A stretch of DNA of 64,000 nt from an uncultured Verrucomicrobiota bacterium (lineage in GTDB: Bacteria; Verrucomicrobiota; Kiritimatiellia; CAJWTS01): positions 1 through 64,000 of the forward strand of contig CAJWTS010000012.1 of NCBI GenBank assembly GCA_913047795.1, written 5' to 3'. Every line of letters starts with the position of its first letter. Position 1 is the stretch's first letter. Of the stretch, positions 62,012 to 64,000 are shown piece by piece. The position numbers were made by a program, and so were the translations under genes. The notes below the pieces were generated by a model. That model did not search any database, was not told the DNA's origin, and saw nothing but the letters and a program-made list of their open reading frames with translations.

Positions 62012-63721
62012 TCACGTGTAACGTATCACTTCGTCGACGGTCGTGTACCCGTCGAGGATGTTTCGCACCCCGTCCTCGCGCAATGTACGCATGCCCAATT
62101 CACGGGCCTTCTCGCGTATGACAAGGGTCGGGCTGCGATCGTTGATCAATTCGCGGATCGGATCCGTGACCGAAAGGTACTCGTAGATTCCCCGGCGACC
62201 ACGATATCCGGTGTTGCTGCAGTGCGCACATCCGCTGCCATATTGAAACTCGCGATCGCCTACTTCATCAGCCGTGATCTCAAGTTGCTCAAGGATCGTG
62301 ATGTCCGGTGAATAGCCCGTCTTGCAACGATCGCAGATGACGCGCAGCAGTCGCTGGCCAACGATTGCCTCGAGGGTGGACGAAGCAAGATAGGGTTCGA
62401 CGCCCATGTCGATCAGGCGCGTGACGGAGCCGGCGGCGTCATTGGTATGGAGCGTACTGAAGACGAGGTGACCCGTGAGCGAGGCCTGGATTGCGATCTG
62501 CGCGGTCTCGAGATCACGTATTTCACCGACCATCATCACGTCCGGGTCCTGTCGCAAGAAGGCACGCAGCACAATCGGAAATGTATTCCCGGTCGCTTCG
62601 CTGATCGGCACCTGCATGATTCCCTCGATGTCGTACTCCACCGGCTCCTCGCAGGTCAGCAGCTTACGCTCGACTGTATTGATCCGCATCAGAGCGGAAT
62701 AAAGCGTGGTCGTTTTGCCGGAGCCGGTCGGACCGGTCACAATGATGATGCCGTTGGGCTTTTCAATATCCACAGAGAACGTGTGGTACACATCTTCCGG
62801 GATGCCGAGATTCTCCAGGTCGAGTTGTACGGTCGAACGGTCGAGCACGCGCAGCACACAGCTTTCCAGGCCGGATTGCGTGGGCAGCGTGGAGACACGC
62901 AGGTCGATCATGCGGCCCGCCACCGTGAGATTGATCCGCCCGTCCTGCGGCAAGCGCCGCTCGGCGATATTCATGTTAGCCATGACCTTGATGCGCGAGG
63001 TTACCGGGCCGGCCAGCCGCTTCGGAGGCGGCGTCATCTCGTACAGCGAACCGTCGACGCGGTACCGGATCTTGAATTCGTTTTCGAACGGTTCGAAGTG
63101 GATATCCGAAGCGCGGTCCTGAATCGCCTGGTACAGCACGAGGTTCACGAACCGGATAACGGGCGTCGACCCGGCGGCCTCCTCGATGCCCTCTTCGTCC
63201 AGATCAGCGCCGTCACCCGCCGTCGCGCGCTCGAAGTCCTCCTCGAGCGAGGAGAGCATGTCGTTAACCGATTCGCTCGTATCGCCATAATACTGGTTGA
63301 CGCAGGTTCGCACGTCTTCTTCGCGCGCGAGCACGAACCCGACTTCCCTGGTCAGGACAAAGCGAAGTTCTTCCAGTATGGCCTGTGTCACGAGGTCGGA
63401 TGTCGCGAGCGTGATGCTCTCCGCCGTCATGTCGACCGGAATCACGTTGTACATGCGAGCGGTACTCGCGGGGATGCTGTGCAGGATATCCGGAGGAATC
63501 TCCGTCGCCGGAAGATTGATGACCTGGGTGCCGAGGTATCCGGCGATGATCTCGAGCACCTCGTCTTCCTCCATGAACTCCAGGTCGACGACCAGGTCGC
63601 GCGCAGACTTGGCGGACTCCTCCTGTTCCGCAAGCAGGGTCTCGATCTGATCGTCGCGCAGCAGCCCCTGATCATGCAGGATCTGCAGCAAGACGTCGTC
63701 AAATAGAAGCTCGGACTCCAT
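62012..63721 (-). CDS. Type IV pilus assembly / type II secretion ATPase (PilB/GspE)
   Basis: A 569-residue secretion ATPase. An N-terminal MshEN-type domain (LLFDDVLLQILHDQGLL, LPATEIPPDILHSIPA) is followed by the T2SSE core: Walker A VTGPTGSGKTTTLYSAL, Asp box CEEPVEYDIEG, Walker B VGEIRDLETAQIA, His box LHTNDA and a tetracysteine CDRCKTGY with GCAHC. It powers pilus or pseudopilus extension from the cytoplasm. It follows the pilT-like gene by three bases. Confidence 0.94.
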   Translation of the reverse strand: MESELLFDDVLLQILHDQGLLRDDQIETLLAEQEESAKSARDLVVDLEFMEEDEVLEIIAGYLGTQVINLPATEIPPDILHSIPASTARMYNVIPVDMTAESITLATSDLVTQAILEELRFVLTREVGFVLAREEDVRTCVNQYYGDTSESVNDMLSSLEEDFERATAGDGADLDEEGIEEAAGSTPVIRFVNLVLYQAIQDRASDIHFEPFENEFKIRYRVDGSLYEMTPPPKRLAGPVTSRIKVMANMNIAERRLPQDGRINLTVAGRMIDLRVSTLPTQSGLESCVLRVLDRSTVQLDLENLGIPEDVYHTFSVDIEKPNGIIIVTGPTGSGKTTTLYSALMRINTVERKLLTCEEPVEYDIEGIMQVPISEATGNTFPIVLRAFLRQDPDVMMVGEIRDLETAQIAIQASLTGHLVFSTLHTNDAAGSVTRLIDMGVEPYLASSTLEAIVGQRLLRVICDRCKTGYSPDITILEQLEITADEVGDREFQYGSGCAHCSNTGYRGRRGIYEYLSVTDPIRELINDRSPTLVIREKARELGMRTLREDGVRNILDGYTTVDEVIRYT

Positions 63722-63724
63722 GGA

Positions 63725-64000
63725 CTATTTCTTCTTTCCGGACCCCGCCAGTTTATCGAGTATCCCTTCGGGCTCGTTGGCCTTGGTAATCAGATCCTCG
63801 TAAGAAATCTGCCCCGCCTCATACAGCGCCATCATGTGCGCATCCAGGGTGATCATGCCGTGCTTCGCGCCCGTCTGTATATCCGAGGTGATGCGAAAGG
63901 TTTTGTTGTCGCGAATCAGTGCCTCGATGGACGGTGTTGAAATCATGATTTCAAACGCGGCGACGCGACCGGGCCGATCGATACGCATGAGCAGCAATTG
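63725..64000 (-). CDS. PilT-like retraction ATPase (3' end; 5' end beyond window)
   Basis: The last 91 codons of a PilT/PilU-type ATPase. The visible part, [28 protein letters not shown], then [16 protein letters not shown] and [17 protein letters not shown], matches the C-terminal domain of PilT (R-x-A-x-E-I, M-x-T-x-D). Walker motifs lie outside the window. Its stop is three bases from the pilB/gspE start, so the pair is one operon. Confidence 0.85.
   Translation of the reverse strand, partial: QLLLMRIDRPGRVAAFEIMISTPSIEALIRDNKTFRITSDIQTGAKHGMITLDAHMMALYEAGQISYEDLITKANEPEGILDKLAGSGKKK

Noticed and set aside
62447-63706. A 419-codon plus-strand open frame inside the pilB/gspE gene
   Set aside because: Antisense shadow of a strongly supported ATPase; translation is His/Arg-rich and non-globular.

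Overview
The window reads as a GC-rich, Gram-negative bacterial chromosome. The gene mix points to the PVC superphylum, most likely Kiritimatiellota/Verrucomicrobiota. It combines an exosortase-type exopolysaccharide locus, a GH95 enzyme, a secreted PQQ-type beta-propeller and type IV pilus/type II secretion parts with a full peptidoglycan gene cluster whose MurE carries the meso-DAP signature DNPR. This placement is inference from gene content; there is no 16S rRNA gene in the window. No insertion sequence, integrase, phage module or CRISPR array was seen.

Region 1 (1-15468) makes and exports a surface polysaccharide. Mostly on the minus strand it holds an EpsI-like protein cut by the window edge, an exosortase, family 2, 4 and 9 glycosyltransferases, two O-antigen ligase/polymerase-type membrane proteins, a Wzx-type flippase, a polysaccharide pyruvyl transferase, an LpxH-like phosphoesterase and RfbA. 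Two methyltransferases and a UDP-glucuronate-epimerase-like gene run the other way. A NusG/UpxY-type antiterminator sits at the far end. Region 2 (15560-24603) mixes a secreted GHL10-like glycosidase, a methyltransferase, two HAD phosphatases, a GH95 enzyme, an archaeal-type (PurO) IMP cyclohydrolase, a small membrane protein and a small outer-membrane-barrel candidate.

Region 3 (24669-30920) is a compact plus-strand run: a secreted beta-propeller, a four-gene unit of two TIM-barrel sugar isomerase/epimerase-like proteins, a HAD phosphatase and an SDR dehydrogenase, then a small membrane protein and an SrkA-like kinase, with slyX convergent. The four-gene unit is the best candidate for an undescribed pathway. 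Region 4 (31188-40287) has a desaturase, tRNA-Ser(GGA), a zinc-ribbon/PTS-IIA fusion, an AsmA-like protein, prmC-prfA, rpmE with its own terminator, a TPR lipoprotein and dnaG.

Region 5 (40293-55539, minus strand) runs priA, metG, then a dcw cluster: mraZ (with a recognisable three-repeat operator), rsmH, ftsL-like, ftsI, murE, murF, mraY, murD, a three-LysM lipoprotein and ftsW. It then stops, with no murG, murC, ddl, ftsQ, ftsA or ftsZ. Region 6 (55645-64000) holds a pseudopilin gene with its own promoter and terminator, queA, a YjbQ-family gene, a glycine-zipper secreted protein, an MsbA-like ABC exporter coupled to trxB, a pilB/gspE ATPase and the 3' end of a pilT-like gene.
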